Positions 33,305 to 40,712 of a stretch of DNA of 64,000 nucleotides are shown one piece after another (the stretch's first letter is position 1; every line of letters starts with the position of its first letter). The translations under genes were made by a program, and so were the position numbers. Under the pieces are notes generated by a model. The model searched no databases and was not told the DNA's origin. It worked only from the letters and a program-made list of their open reading frames with translations. This DNA is from Psychroflexus salis. GTDB lineage: Bacteria; Bacteroidota; Bacteroidia; Flavobacteriales; Flavobacteriaceae. Location: the NCBI RefSeq assembly GCF_014640175.1, contig NZ_BMGL01000002.1:1-64000 (forward strand), written 5' to 3'.

Positions 33305-34413
33305 AAGCGTATTCCAATTCCATATTCCATCGACTCTGCTTTAGCTAGATGTGTTTTAAGCATAACAGAAACAAAAATATTGTTGCTAAGGTATCGTTTT
33401 AAACCAATTCGCGTGTAATACTGTTTGCTGTAATTTATTGGGTAATACACATAATACCCTGCTTGGGTAATTAAGCTTAATTTTCCTATAAATAATTCGT
33501 GACCTAAAAATAAGCCCACCCTTTTCCAATCTTCGTCTCCGGTAATATTTCCATCATTTTCAAAGGCAATTGCTCGGTACTTAATAAACTCTTTTACCGA
33601 GTGTGTTAAAAATAATTCTGTACCCAATTGTAAGCTGCTCTTACGGTTGAAGCGTTTATCGGCATAAGCGGTAAAAACATAAAATGGATTATTGTTTAAA
33701 CCAATTATACCAAAATCATTCATGCCTGAACTGAAAGAAAAATTAAATTTAACTGCTTCTGGACTGAAATTACCGACTTGTCCACTTGTAAACTTTGGAG
33801 ATTCTTTTTCTAATTCATAATTAATCCCCAGCTGAATACCATAATTATTTGTGCTGGTGTTGGGCGATTTTGTTCTACCATTTGAATAATGTATTAAAAA
33901 TGCACCAACTTGAATTCCTAATGGAGTCTTGAATAATCGATGTTTACGAAAGTGTAAACCCGCATAAAAACTTCCTGTAATGTTGGTTCCGTATGCATAA
34001 TTTTTAGGATTTCGGTCTGGATGAAACGGGTTTTCTACATATCCTAATCCCGTGCCTACTTGCAAACTTAGTTTTCTGTTGAAAAAGAAAAAACGATAAT
34101 CTGCATGTAAACTGTACACACTTCCCAACTCAGGCGAACCCATGTTTTGTTTAATAAAACTGGCTCCAAAACTTGGATAATTATAAGCTTCTTCCCATTC
34201 GTTTTTTCCATAGGTTTGGCGTTCCCAAGAAGCCATATAACCTTGAGTTGGCCCTTGTATTAAATGAATAATGTCTGGACTATGGTGCAAAATATAACCC
34301 GATAAAGCATTGATTTGAAATGCATCTGAGAAGTTTTTTTCTCCCTGCGATGTTGCTAAACTTACTCCAGTTATGAAAACTGATAAACATATCCAGAGAC
34401 GAAGTTTAGGCAT
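33301..34413 (-). CDS. PagL-like lipid A deacylase / acyloxyacyl hydrolase family
   Basis: Outer-membrane beta-barrel enzyme, probably removing an acyl chain from lipid A. The signal peptide covers about residues 1-22. The barrel spans about 25-370 with aromatic-flanked strands. The PagL active-site segment is recognisable as IHYSNGRTKSPNTSTNNYGI (about residues 172-191), with the His and Ser of the catalytic set. At 370 aa it is longer than Pseudomonas PagL but usual for Bacteroidota. It is coupled to the downstream lipoprotein gene, and 60 bp separate it from the hydrolase upstream. Confidence 0.8.
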   Translation of the reverse strand: MPKLRLWICLSVFITGVSLATSQGEKNFSDAFQINALSGYILHHSPDIIHLIQGPTQGYMASWERQTYGKNEWEEAYNYPSFGASFIKQNMGSPELGSVYSLHADYRFFFFNRKLSLQVGTGLGYVENPFHPDRNPKNYAYGTNITGSFYAGLHFRKHRLFKTPLGIQVGAFLIHYSNGRTKSPNTSTNNYGIQLGINYELEKESPKFTSGQVGNFSPEAVKFNFSFSSGMNDFGIIGLNNNPFYVFTAYADKRFNRKSSLQLGTELFLTHSVKEFIKYRAIAFENDGNITGDEDWKRVGLFLGHELFIGKLSLITQAGYYVYYPINYSKQYYTRIGLKRYLSNNIFVSVMLKTHLAKAESMEYGIGIRL

Positions 34414-34473
34414 GGCTATTTTTCTGCTTTACTAATTTTAACAATGGGCTAAATATACAGTTATTTTAAAACT

Positions 34474-35283
34474 TTATTTGAGCTTTAAAAAGTGAGCAAG
34501 TGCAAGATTTAATTCTTCAGAAAATTCTAAATGGCTCATGTGTCCGCCATTAAAACTCAGTAATTTTGCGTGGCTATTTTTAATGCTATCTTTTAAACTT
34601 TCAAAAGGAACTACTTGGTCTTTTTTTCCAGCAATTACTAATTTGTTGCAGTTTGCCTTTGCAAAACTTTCCACATGATTAATTCGGTTTTTTAAACCTT
34701 GCAAAGTGGCTATAATTCCTTGTTGACTGCATTTTTTAGCTTCGGCAATAGCTTCATCGATTTCTTGAGCTAATCGAATTTGATTTTCTGGAAGGAATAA
34801 ATTTTTAACTGCCATTTGTACAAAGGCTTCAGGAAATTTTTGAATGGCACGAATCGCACGCTCACGGTCTTTTTTTCGTTCGGTAGTGTCGGCTAGTGGA
34901 GTAGAATTCAATAAAACCAAATCGCTTATTTTTTCAGGTTGAAGTTGAAGCAATTCCAATGCCACATAACCACCCATGGAATGACCTATTACTGCATATT
35001 CTTCAATTTGTAAATGATGCATAAGCTTAGATAGCACTTCAGCATAGGTTTTCATGCTATGCACATAGCCGAAAGCTGGCGAATTGCCATGCCCAAATAA
35101 ATCAGGTGCAATACACCTAGCTTTTGAAGAAAAGCTTTCAATTGTATTTTTCCACATGCTATGGTTTTCTAAAAAACCATGAATTAACAAAATAACTTTG
35201 CCTTTACCTATATCTTGATAATACAGAGGCGTTTGTTTGTAAGAAAAGGTTTGCAATGAATTATTCAATTTTTTCGGCTTCAA
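34474..35283 (-). CDS. Alpha/beta hydrolase
   Basis: Alpha/beta-fold hydrolase with LLIHGFLENHSMW (oxyanion region, about residues 31-43), the nucleophile elbow GHSMGGYVA (Ser about 102), the acid Asp in GKKDQVVP and the His in GGHMSHLE near 253. At 269 aa it is typical of esterase, lactonase or proline-iminopeptidase-like enzymes. The start is TTG at 35283, with a second TTG at 35268; either overlaps the 3' end of lipB, so the pair is translationally coupled. Substrate unknown. Confidence 0.87.
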   Translation of the reverse strand: MKPKKLNNSLQTFSYKQTPLYYQDIGKGKVILLIHGFLENHSMWKNTIESFSSKARCIAPDLFGHGNSPAFGYVHSMKTYAEVLSKLMHHLQIEEYAVIGHSMGGYVALELLQLQPEKISDLVLLNSTPLADTTERKKDRERAIRAIQKFPEAFVQMAVKNLFLPENQIRLAQEIDEAIAEAKKCSQQGIIATLQGLKNRINHVESFAKANCNKLVIAGKKDQVVPFESLKDSIKNSHAKLLSFNGGHMSHLEFSEELNLALAHFLKLK

Positions 35284-35962
35284 ATAACTGAAAGAAATGT
35301 TTTTTAAGTTTAGCTTTTACATCAAGCATGTTAACTTCGGTTTGTCCTAATTCTATATTTAAAGAAGTAACGGCTTTGTCTTGAATACCACAGGGTACGA
35401 TGTTATCGAAATAGCCCAAATCTACATTTACGTTTAAAGCAAAACCGTGCATGGTTACCCAGCGCGAAGCGCGAACACCCATGGCACAAATTTTTCGGGC
35501 AAATGGTGTTCCAACATCCAACCAAACTCCTGTTTCGCCCTGGCTTCGCTCAGCTTTTATTCCATATTCGGCTAAGGTTAAAATCACCATTTCTTCTAGT
35601 AAACGTAAATATTTATGAATATCGGTAAAAAAGTTTTCCAAATCTAAGATGGGATAGCCAACCACTTGTCCTGGTCCGTGATAGGTAATATCACCACCGC
35701 GATTAATTTTGTAAAAAGTAGCTTTTTTTTGAATAAGTTGCTCTTCGTTGAGCAGTAAATTAGATAAACTCCCACTTTTACCTAAGGTATATACGTGCGG
35801 ATGCTCAACAAACAGCAAATGGTTTTGTGTAGGAAGCGCTTTGTTTTCTCTCCGGTTTTGAATTTTTTGATTGACAATTTTCTGGAATAAATCTTCCTGA
35901 AAATCCCAAGTCGCTTTATAGTCTTTTTGCCCGAGTTCGAGCACTTGTATTTGCTTATTCAT
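35261..35962 (-). CDS. lipB: Octanoyltransferase LipB
   Basis: Transfers octanoate from acyl carrier protein to lipoyl domains, the first step of lipoate assembly; the E2 at 20735 is one acceptor type. Motifs are VEHPHVYTLGKSG (about residues 52-64), NRGGDITYHGPGQVVGYP (about 87-104), the catalytic Lys in ARKICAMGV (about 152) and the Cys of VPCGI (about 189). At 233 aa it is normal. A -7 box sits 5 nt before the ATG, suggesting a leaderless mRNA. It overlaps the downstream hydrolase gene by 23 bp. Confidence 0.95.
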   Translation of the reverse strand: MNKQIQVLELGQKDYKATWDFQEDLFQKIVNQKIQNRRENKALPTQNHLLFVEHPHVYTLGKSGSLSNLLLNEEQLIQKKATFYKINRGGDITYHGPGQVVGYPILDLENFFTDIHKYLRLLEEMVILTLAEYGIKAERSQGETGVWLDVGTPFARKICAMGVRASRWVTMHGFALNVNVDLGYFDNIVPCGIQDKAVTSLNIELGQTEVNMLDVKAKLKKHFFQLFEAEKIE

Positions 35963-35967
35963 AAATA

Positions 35968-35975
35968 CAAAGGTA
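35968..35975 (-). promoter_or_regulatory. -7 box of lipB, 5 nt before the start codon
   Basis: The minus strand reads TACCTTTG, then TATTT, then the lipB ATG. Transcription would start at or within a base or two of the start codon. No -33 TTTG is clear. Confidence 0.45.
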
Positions 35976-36319
35976 CGAAAATTGGTTGGGATGGGTTTTG
36001 GTTTGATAGATGTTAAAATTGGTTTTAACTGAATTTAATTTGCCTAGTTTACCACTAACAATGAATTTTATATAAGCTTATATTGTTATCTAATAAACCT
36101 TAGTAGACCATTTGCTTCGTCTTGAGGGCAGGCTATTTATGCACAAGTTGCTACAAGAAAAAAAAGACAAAACTTTCTTATACATGACACATTGGTAAAT
36201 AATAAAATTATAAAAATGTTTTAGTCTTGTTGAATTGAAATATATAAAGCAAGGTAAATTTTAAAGGATAACTAAATTCCGTTTGCTCTACTTATAGCTT
36301 AAACATGAATTAAACTTCT

Positions 36320-36462
36320 AGCCCCGATAGCAATGGAAAGCCCGTAAAGTAGAAAAGCTTAGATTTTTTAGCTTTGAAAAGCGACCGATAGGAAGCTCTT
36401 GAAAAGGTTTAAAAATCTTGCTTGGCTGCTGCGGACTTGAAATGAATAGCGGGTTCTTGGCT
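36320..36462 (+). ncRNA. Candidate structured RNA element (AGCCCCGATAG type)
   Basis: AGCC (36320-36323) and GGCT (36459-36462) can close the element. CCCGATAG (36323-36330) faces ATAGCGGG (36446-36453), pairing CCCG with CGGG. The conserved-looking blocks CCCGATAGCAATGGAAAGCC and GGACTTGAAATGAATAGCGG bracket a variable middle. I recall similar AGCCCCGATAG...TGGAAA...AGCGGGA blocks in intergenic regions of many flavobacteria, possibly a described candidate RNA such as the Flavo-1 motif, but I cannot verify that. Both flanking genes are on the opposite strand, so it would be a stand-alone transcript. Confidence 0.45.
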
Positions 36463-36508
36463 ACAGAAATCAATTGAAAATAAAATGAAATTTAAGCTGC
36501 TGAAAAGC

Positions 36509-37321
36509 CTATAAATCTCTAATTAATTCGCTAAATAGCTTTACCAATTGGGGTTCAGCTTGATTGGCAATGGCAATAATTTCTTTCACATTTACTGGCT
36601 TTAGGTTGTCAGGGTCGCATTCGTCTGTTAACACCGAAATGGCAGCCACAGGAAGCTGTAAGTGATTGGCGACGATAATTTCGGGAACAGTGCTCATTCC
36701 CACAGCATCGGCACCAATAATTCCTAAGTAACGATATTCGGCACTGGTTTCTAATTGTGGCCCCACAACAGAAGCGTAAACGCCTTCGTGTAAGGTGATG
36801 GTGTTTTTTTGGGCTATTTCTTTAAACTTGGCATTCATATTAGCATCGTACGGAGCCGACATATCTACAAAACGTTCGCCAAATTGCGATATGCCTTTAA
36901 ATGCTAACGGCGAACCGCCTTGAAGATTAATATGGTCGTCGATTAGCATTAAATCTCCTTTTTTGAAGTTTTTGTTGATGGCGCCAGCCGCATTGGAAAC
37001 CAACAATTTTTTTATACCTAGTTCCTTCATGATGCGAACTGGGAAAGTAACATCTTGTAAAGAGTAACCTTCATAAAAATGAAAACGGCCTTGCATAACC
37101 ACCACTTTTTTACCAGCCAATTCGCCATAAATAAATTTACCTTGATGAAACTCCACCGTTGCAGTTGGAAAATGCGGAATATGGTTGTAACTAATTTCGT
37201 TTTCGATATTGATTTGCTCTACCAATTTTCCTAAACCGGTACCGAGAATAATTCCAATTTCGGGTTTGTCGAAGCCTTTTTCTTTTAAATATGTTGTGGT
37301 AATGGTTAAATCTTCTTTCAT
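36509..37321 (-). CDS. Purine nucleoside phosphorylase (trimeric family)
   Basis: Phosphorolysis of purine nucleosides to base and ribose-1-phosphate. Family motifs are IILGTGLGKL (about residues 24-33), HFPTATVEFHQGKF, GRFHFYEGY (about 79-87), VSNAAGAINKNFKKGDLMLI (about 109-128) and MSTVPEIIVANH (about 212-223). The base-recognition position that is Asn in mammalian PNP falls in VLTDECDPDNL, where an Asp is present. From established work on human PNP, an Asp there favours 6-aminopurines. The gene ends an arsenosugar-type operon (3-bp gap from the glycosyltransferase), so release of adenine from an arsenic-bearing adenosine is an attractive inference. Confidence 0.88.
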   Translation of the reverse strand: MKEDLTITTTYLKEKGFDKPEIGIILGTGLGKLVEQINIENEISYNHIPHFPTATVEFHQGKFIYGELAGKKVVVMQGRFHFYEGYSLQDVTFPVRIMKELGIKKLLVSNAAGAINKNFKKGDLMLIDDHINLQGGSPLAFKGISQFGERFVDMSAPYDANMNAKFKEIAQKNTITLHEGVYASVVGPQLETSAEYRYLGIIGADAVGMSTVPEIIVANHLQLPVAAISVLTDECDPDNLKPVNVKEIIAIANQAEPQLVKLFSELIRDL

Positions 37322-37324
37322 AAT

Positions 37325-37951
37325 TTATTTGTGTTTTACTAAAATTTCCTGAGGAATAAAACGATGAAATTCATGATGTTTTATTAAATCTTCTAGGGTA
37401 TCAATATCGTTTTTTTCGCTTAAAAAAGCAACTGATTTATTTTGTAAATCTTGTAAAGTTTGTTGAAGAACGGTGTTAGTGCTCCATGCTTTTTTGAAGA
37501 AGGCTGCAGGATGTACTTTCTTCATTCCCATTAAATAATAGCCGCCATCTTCTGCGGGGCCAAAAACCAAATCAGATTTTTCTAACTGCTGAAAGGCTTT
37601 TGTTAAGTTTGAACTTTTTAACTCCAATAAATCGCTTCCTATAATGCAGATTTTTTCGTAGCCTTTTGCAAAGCCCCATTCAAAAGCTGCTTGCATTTTT
37701 TCTCCTAAATGTCCTTCAATTTGAATTTGCTTTTGAAAAAAATCATCGTTCCAAGCATCGTTTTTTTGTATTTTTTCGGTGTAAAAAACAACGGCATCTA
37801 CTTTTACTTGTTGAATGGTTTTAGAAGTGTGTGCCACCAAACGCTTGTATACTTCTAAGGCGTTTTTATTTCCAATAGAAGTAGCCAAGCGGGTTTTGCA
37901 CTTGCCCAATTCTGGGTTTCGGGTAAAAACAATAATTAAGTTCTTACTCAT
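37325..37951 (-). CDS. TIGR04282-type glycosyltransferase (arsenosugar cluster)
   Basis: GT-A-fold protein of 208 aa in the CofC-like/DUF2064 group (rSAM/selenodomain-associated transferase 1). The start MSKNLIIVFTRNPELGKCKTRLA carries the nucleotide-binding Lys and Arg. IIGSDLLELKSSNL (about residues 98-111) and FGPAEDGGYYLMGM (about 125-138) are the family blocks. The longer open frame up to 38125 overlaps the rhodanese gene and lacks family sequence, so ATG at 37951 is chosen. It overlaps the preceding stop by 8 bp and is 3 bp from the phosphorylase. Presumed to attach an aglycone or sugar during arsenosugar synthesis. Confidence 0.85.
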   Translation of the reverse strand: MSKNLIIVFTRNPELGKCKTRLATSIGNKNALEVYKRLVAHTSKTIQQVKVDAVVFYTEKIQKNDAWNDDFFQKQIQIEGHLGEKMQAAFEWGFAKGYEKICIIGSDLLELKSSNLTKAFQQLEKSDLVFGPAEDGGYYLMGMKKVHPAAFFKKAWSTNTVLQQTLQDLQNKSVAFLSEKNDIDTLEDLIKHHEFHRFIPQEILVKHK

Positions 37952-38555
37952 ATATTTTAATACCTTTTTTAATGAATTCACCCCATTTTTTATTGTAGGC
38001 ATGAATGGAGTCGGTTGCCTTGTTTTGCAAATTATAAATGGGGTAATTCGAGTTTTTCCAATCAAAAATACCACCATATAAATTATATACATTTGTATAA
38101 CCTGCTTTTTGAAGCTGCTCTCCAATTTGTTCAGAACGTACGCCGACTGAGCAATAGACTACGATTGTATCGTTTTTATGAATTTCTTGTTGAATTTTTT
38201 CTAACTGAAATTCGTCATACCCCACAAATATTGAATTTTTAAGATGACTTACGTTAAATTCTGATTTTGCTCTTGTGTCGAACAATTTTATGTTTGGTTT
38301 TTTTTGAAGCAATTTAGTAAGTTGTATAGCTGAAATGTATTCTACAGCATTGGAATTGTATTTTTCGATGGCTTCGTCGATGGTGTTTTGAGCTAAGGAA
38401 TTTTTGAGCATAAACAAACAAAAAACAAGAAACCAAATAGCTTTAGACCGTTTAAAAATAGGCCTAAACAACAAATTAAAGTTGGTTTTTTTAAGTTGAA
38501 ACCACTTTGTTAAGTCTACTTTTAAGCTTTGGAATTCTTGTAATTTGATTTTCAA
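37944..38555 (-). CDS. Secreted rhodanese-domain protein
   Basis: A hydrophobic signal-like helix (AIWFLVFCLFMLKNSLAQ) ends near residue 55, and a single rhodanese domain follows: LFDTRAKSEFNVSHLKNSI (about 93-111), the active-site Cys in VVYCSVGVRSEQIG (about 134) and VYNLYGGIFDWKNSN. The mature protein would be periplasmic. The annotated TTG start at 38555 leaves an unusually long basic stretch before the signal; an internal TTG nearer the hydrophobic helix may be the true start. It lies 48 bp after arsS and overlaps the glycosyltransferase by 8 bp. Rhodanese genes are usual company of arsS; sulfur transfer to an arsenic intermediate is conjecture. Confidence 0.75.
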   Translation of the reverse strand: MKIKLQEFQSLKVDLTKWFQLKKTNFNLLFRPIFKRSKAIWFLVFCLFMLKNSLAQNTIDEAIEKYNSNAVEYISAIQLTKLLQKKPNIKLFDTRAKSEFNVSHLKNSIFVGYDEFQLEKIQQEIHKNDTIVVYCSVGVRSEQIGEQLQKAGYTNVYNLYGGIFDWKNSNYPIYNLQNKATDSIHAYNKKWGEFIKKGIKIYE

Positions 38556-38603
38556 TTTTTACTTAAATTTAGAGATAATTAGATAAATTAATTATGTATA
38601 ATT

Positions 38604-39659
38604 TTATACCACATTTCCTTGGCAAGAACTTCCTGCGCCAGCGGTGCATCCATAGCAATGCTGAGAAATGCAAATTTCTCTATTTTGCAATTCAGTTTCA
38701 TCATAATCGCTAATGTGTTGAACTTTGCTATCTACTTTCATTTCTAGCATTTGGTTAAAATCGCAATCGTACAACCAGCCATCCCAGCTTACAGAAAGCG
38801 TATTTCTACACATTACATTTTTTACTGCAGCAGGGTTGTAAGCATCCACTAAATTATACATGTAGTCTTCATAATTTTCTGAAGCGATTAAATAATCGAG
38901 AAATCGAGAAATCGGCAAATTGGTAATTGCAAATAGCTGATGAAAATGGATTCCGAAATCTTCGAACAACGCTTTTTTGAAATCAGCTTCAAGTGCTGCT
39001 TGGTTTCCAGGTAAAAATGCGCCTGAAGGATTGTACACTAAATCTAACTTTAATTCACTTTCAGGCATTCCATAGCCTATGGCGTTGAGTTGTTGTAAAG
39101 CTTTAATAGATTTATCAAAAACACCATCACCCCTTTGTTTATCTGTTTTTCCTTTGGTCCAGTGTGGCATAGAACTGACTACATGCACCTTGTGTTTTTT
39201 GAAGAAATTAGGTAAATCGTAGTATTTCTTATTCGCTTGAATAATGGTTAAATTAGAACGTACAATAAAGTCTTGAATTCCTGCTTTGGCCGCTTCTTCA
39301 ACAAACCATCTAAAGTTTGGGTTCATTTCTGGTGCACCACCAGTTAAATCTAGCGTATGTGCATTGGTTTTTTGAATCACTTTTAAACAAGCTTCCATGG
39401 TTTCTTGGGTCATGATTTCTTTGCGATCAGGGCCAGCATCTACATGGCAATGTTCGCAAACTTGATTGCACATATAACCTAAATTTAGTTGAAGGATTTC
39501 TAGTTTCTTAGGCTTTAGCGGAAAATTATTAGTTAGTTGAAGCTTTTTTTGAAAAGTAGGTAACTCCCCATTTTTAAACATACCGTTGGCTAAATACTCC
39601 AACTGTTTTTCAGCTTTTGCAATTAGTTTATTTCTTGCTAAAAGTGATTTGGTAGCCAT
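38604..39659 (-). CDS. arsS: Arsenosugar biosynthesis radical SAM protein ArsS
   Basis: Radical S-adenosylmethionine enzyme. In the studied ArsM/ArsS systems it joins dimethylarsenite to the 5'-deoxyadenosyl group, giving an arsenic-bearing adenosine. The cluster-binding CxxxCxxC is in YMCNQVCEHCHVDAG (about residues 63-77). LTGGAPEMNPNF (about 105-116) is the SAM-domain glycine motif. DUF3641 makes up the C-terminal half, with CRNTLSVSWDGWLYDCDFNQ and a final Cys-rich CISQHCYGCTAGAGSSCQG. Some relatives carry selenocysteine in this Cys-rich tail; here it is Cys. The TTG at 39665 is less likely than the ATG at 39659 (351 aa). 15 bp after the AhpD-like gene. Confidence 0.88.
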   Translation of the reverse strand: MATKSLLARNKLIAKAEKQLEYLANGMFKNGELPTFQKKLQLTNNFPLKPKKLEILQLNLGYMCNQVCEHCHVDAGPDRKEIMTQETMEACLKVIQKTNAHTLDLTGGAPEMNPNFRWFVEEAAKAGIQDFIVRSNLTIIQANKKYYDLPNFFKKHKVHVVSSMPHWTKGKTDKQRGDGVFDKSIKALQQLNAIGYGMPESELKLDLVYNPSGAFLPGNQAALEADFKKALFEDFGIHFHQLFAITNLPISRFLDYLIASENYEDYMYNLVDAYNPAAVKNVMCRNTLSVSWDGWLYDCDFNQMLEMKVDSKVQHISDYDETELQNREICISQHCYGCTAGAGSSCQGNVV

Positions 39660-39674
39660 AGGCAAAACTTCTTT

Positions 39675-40010
39675 TTAATGACTTAATTTGTTGTATTTTT
39701 TCATCATCTGGGTTGCATGCACTAAGTTGGCGCCAGCTTCAATAGCAGCACCAGCGTGTACAGCTTCCATCATTTCTTCTTTGGTTATACCGCGTTGTAA
39801 TCCATCTTGTGTATATGCATCGATACAATAAGGGCATTTAACAACGTGCGCTACAGCCAATGCAATTAGCGATTTTTCACGTTCAGATAATGCACCTTTT
39901 TCGAATACTTTTCCATAATAGTCAAAGAATTTTTCGCCTAATTCTTCACTCCATTCACTTATTTTTGGAAAATTTCGTAAGTCTTTTGAATCGTAATAAG
40001 AATCTGCCAT
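39675..40010 (-). CDS. AhpD-like protein of arsenosugar clusters (carboxymuconolactone decarboxylase family)
   Basis: A 111-aa protein of the AhpD/carboxymuconolactone decarboxylase family. The redox CxxC with distal His pattern is in AVAHVVKCPYCIDAYTQDG (about residues 51-69). The surrounding helices (LSEREKSLIALA, MMEAVHAGAAIEAG) are family-typical. This short type regularly precedes arsS and is named arsenosugar-associated peroxidase-like. It begins the minus-strand row arsS, rhodanese, glycosyltransferase and phosphorylase. Its Cys pair may reduce an arsenic(V) intermediate or a peroxide; this is inference. Confidence 0.85.
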   Translation of the reverse strand: MADSYYDSKDLRNFPKISEWSEELGEKFFDYYGKVFEKGALSEREKSLIALAVAHVVKCPYCIDAYTQDGLQRGITKEEMMEAVHAGAAIEAGANLVHATQMMKKYNKLSH

Positions 40011-40141
40011 TATTTATTTTTATTTAATTTATGTCAATAGTAAAAAATATACCATGAAAAACTCTTCAAGTTTTGATTAATTTAATAGTGTTTTAAGTGT
40101 AGTAGAATGTACAAAGAAAAGCTTACAAAAGTAGAACGAAA

Positions 40142-40516
40142 TTAGTTTCTGCCAGGTTTTATAATAAATGCATTCTCAAAAGCTTCATTTATAAGTAGCA
40201 TAGCTCGATCTGCTTCAAGGCGAGTTCTATAGTTGCCCACCCATACTTTATAATATGGAGATTCATATTTTATAGTTGAAGAAATTTCGAATTCCGTATC
40301 GAAATCTTTTTTAAGACTTTCTGCTTCCTTTAAGCTTCCAGAATACAATTGAATTCTATAAAATTCTTTCAACTGATCAGAATTTGTAAGCTCTTTTTTA
40401 ATTTCGATTAATTCTTTTAATTGCTTGGCCTGTTTATCTGTTGTAGTATGTTGAGATTGAGAAGTTAAAGTAACTCCTGTAAAGCAGATTATTAAAAAGA
40501 ATTTGAAAAAATGCAT
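40142..40516 (-). CDS. Secreted SPOR-domain protein
   Basis: The signal peptide spans about residues 1-22 (FFLIICFTGVTLTSQSQ) from the ATG at 40516. A short charged linker leads into a SPOR domain at about 50-124: YRIQLYSGSLKEAESLKKDF, then YYKVWVGNYRTRLEADRAML. SPOR domains bind denuded glycan strands of peptidoglycan. A TTG at 40534 lies in the -7 box and is unlikely. The gene stands between the arsenosugar row and the divergent act operon; a cell-wall role is likely but the partner is unknown. Confidence 0.85.
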   Translation of the reverse strand: MHFFKFFLIICFTGVTLTSQSQHTTTDKQAKQLKELIEIKKELTNSDQLKEFYRIQLYSGSLKEAESLKKDFDTEFEISSTIKYESPYYKVWVGNYRTRLEADRAMLLINEAFENAFIIKPGRN

Positions 40517-40531
40517 AACTATATTTTTATA

Positions 40532-40559
40532 CAAATTTAAAGCAAAGTATTTGAAACAA
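40532..40559 (-). promoter_or_regulatory. Promoter of the SPOR-domain gene
   Basis: On the minus strand TTG (40559-40557) and TAAATTTG (40539-40532) are 17 nt apart, fitting the -33/-7 layout. The ATG follows 15 nt after the -7 box. Confidence 0.55.
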
Positions 40560-40634
40560 GGAATTTTCTTATTTAGAAAAAATATAAATTAGATTTTAAC
40601 AAATTTGGCAACTATAAAAACGTTCTAAAAAGCT

Positions 40635-40642
40635 TATTTTTG
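40635..40642 (+). promoter_or_regulatory. Possible -7 box of the act-cox operon
   Basis: TATTTTTG matches TAnnTTTG, 70 nt before the actA ATG at 40713. A TTTG at 40604-40607 is 27 nt upstream, too far for a good -33 element, so this is tentative. Confidence 0.35.
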
Positions 40643-40712
40643 TCAACAATTTTTGTGGATTAATTGTGTAATAAACGCAGTGTCCTTAATTCAAATATTA
40701 ACAATTTGCAAT

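Larger units (their letters stand above)
35963..36508. other. 546-bp gap with a -7 box and a structured element, no ORF
   Basis: No credible coding frame is seen on either strand. The lipB -7 box is at 35968-35975 and a structured element at 36320-36462. GTTAAAA TTGG TTTTAAC forms a small hairpin at about 36012-36029. ATAAGCTTAT at about 36072-36081 is a palindrome. No tRNA cloverleaf was seen. Confidence 0.6.

Noticed and set aside
35963-36508. tRNA or small protein in the large gap
   Set aside because: No cloverleaf with the usual TTC loop and no ORF with a plausible start and composition on either strand.
37952-38125. N-terminal extension of the glycosyltransferase frame up to 38125
   Set aside because: It overlaps the rhodanese coding region in another frame, and the family sequence begins at MSKNLIIVFTR (ATG 37951).
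40653-40712. Upstream extension of actA
   Set aside because: The extra 20 residues break the signal peptide; the ATG at 40713 gives a standard one.
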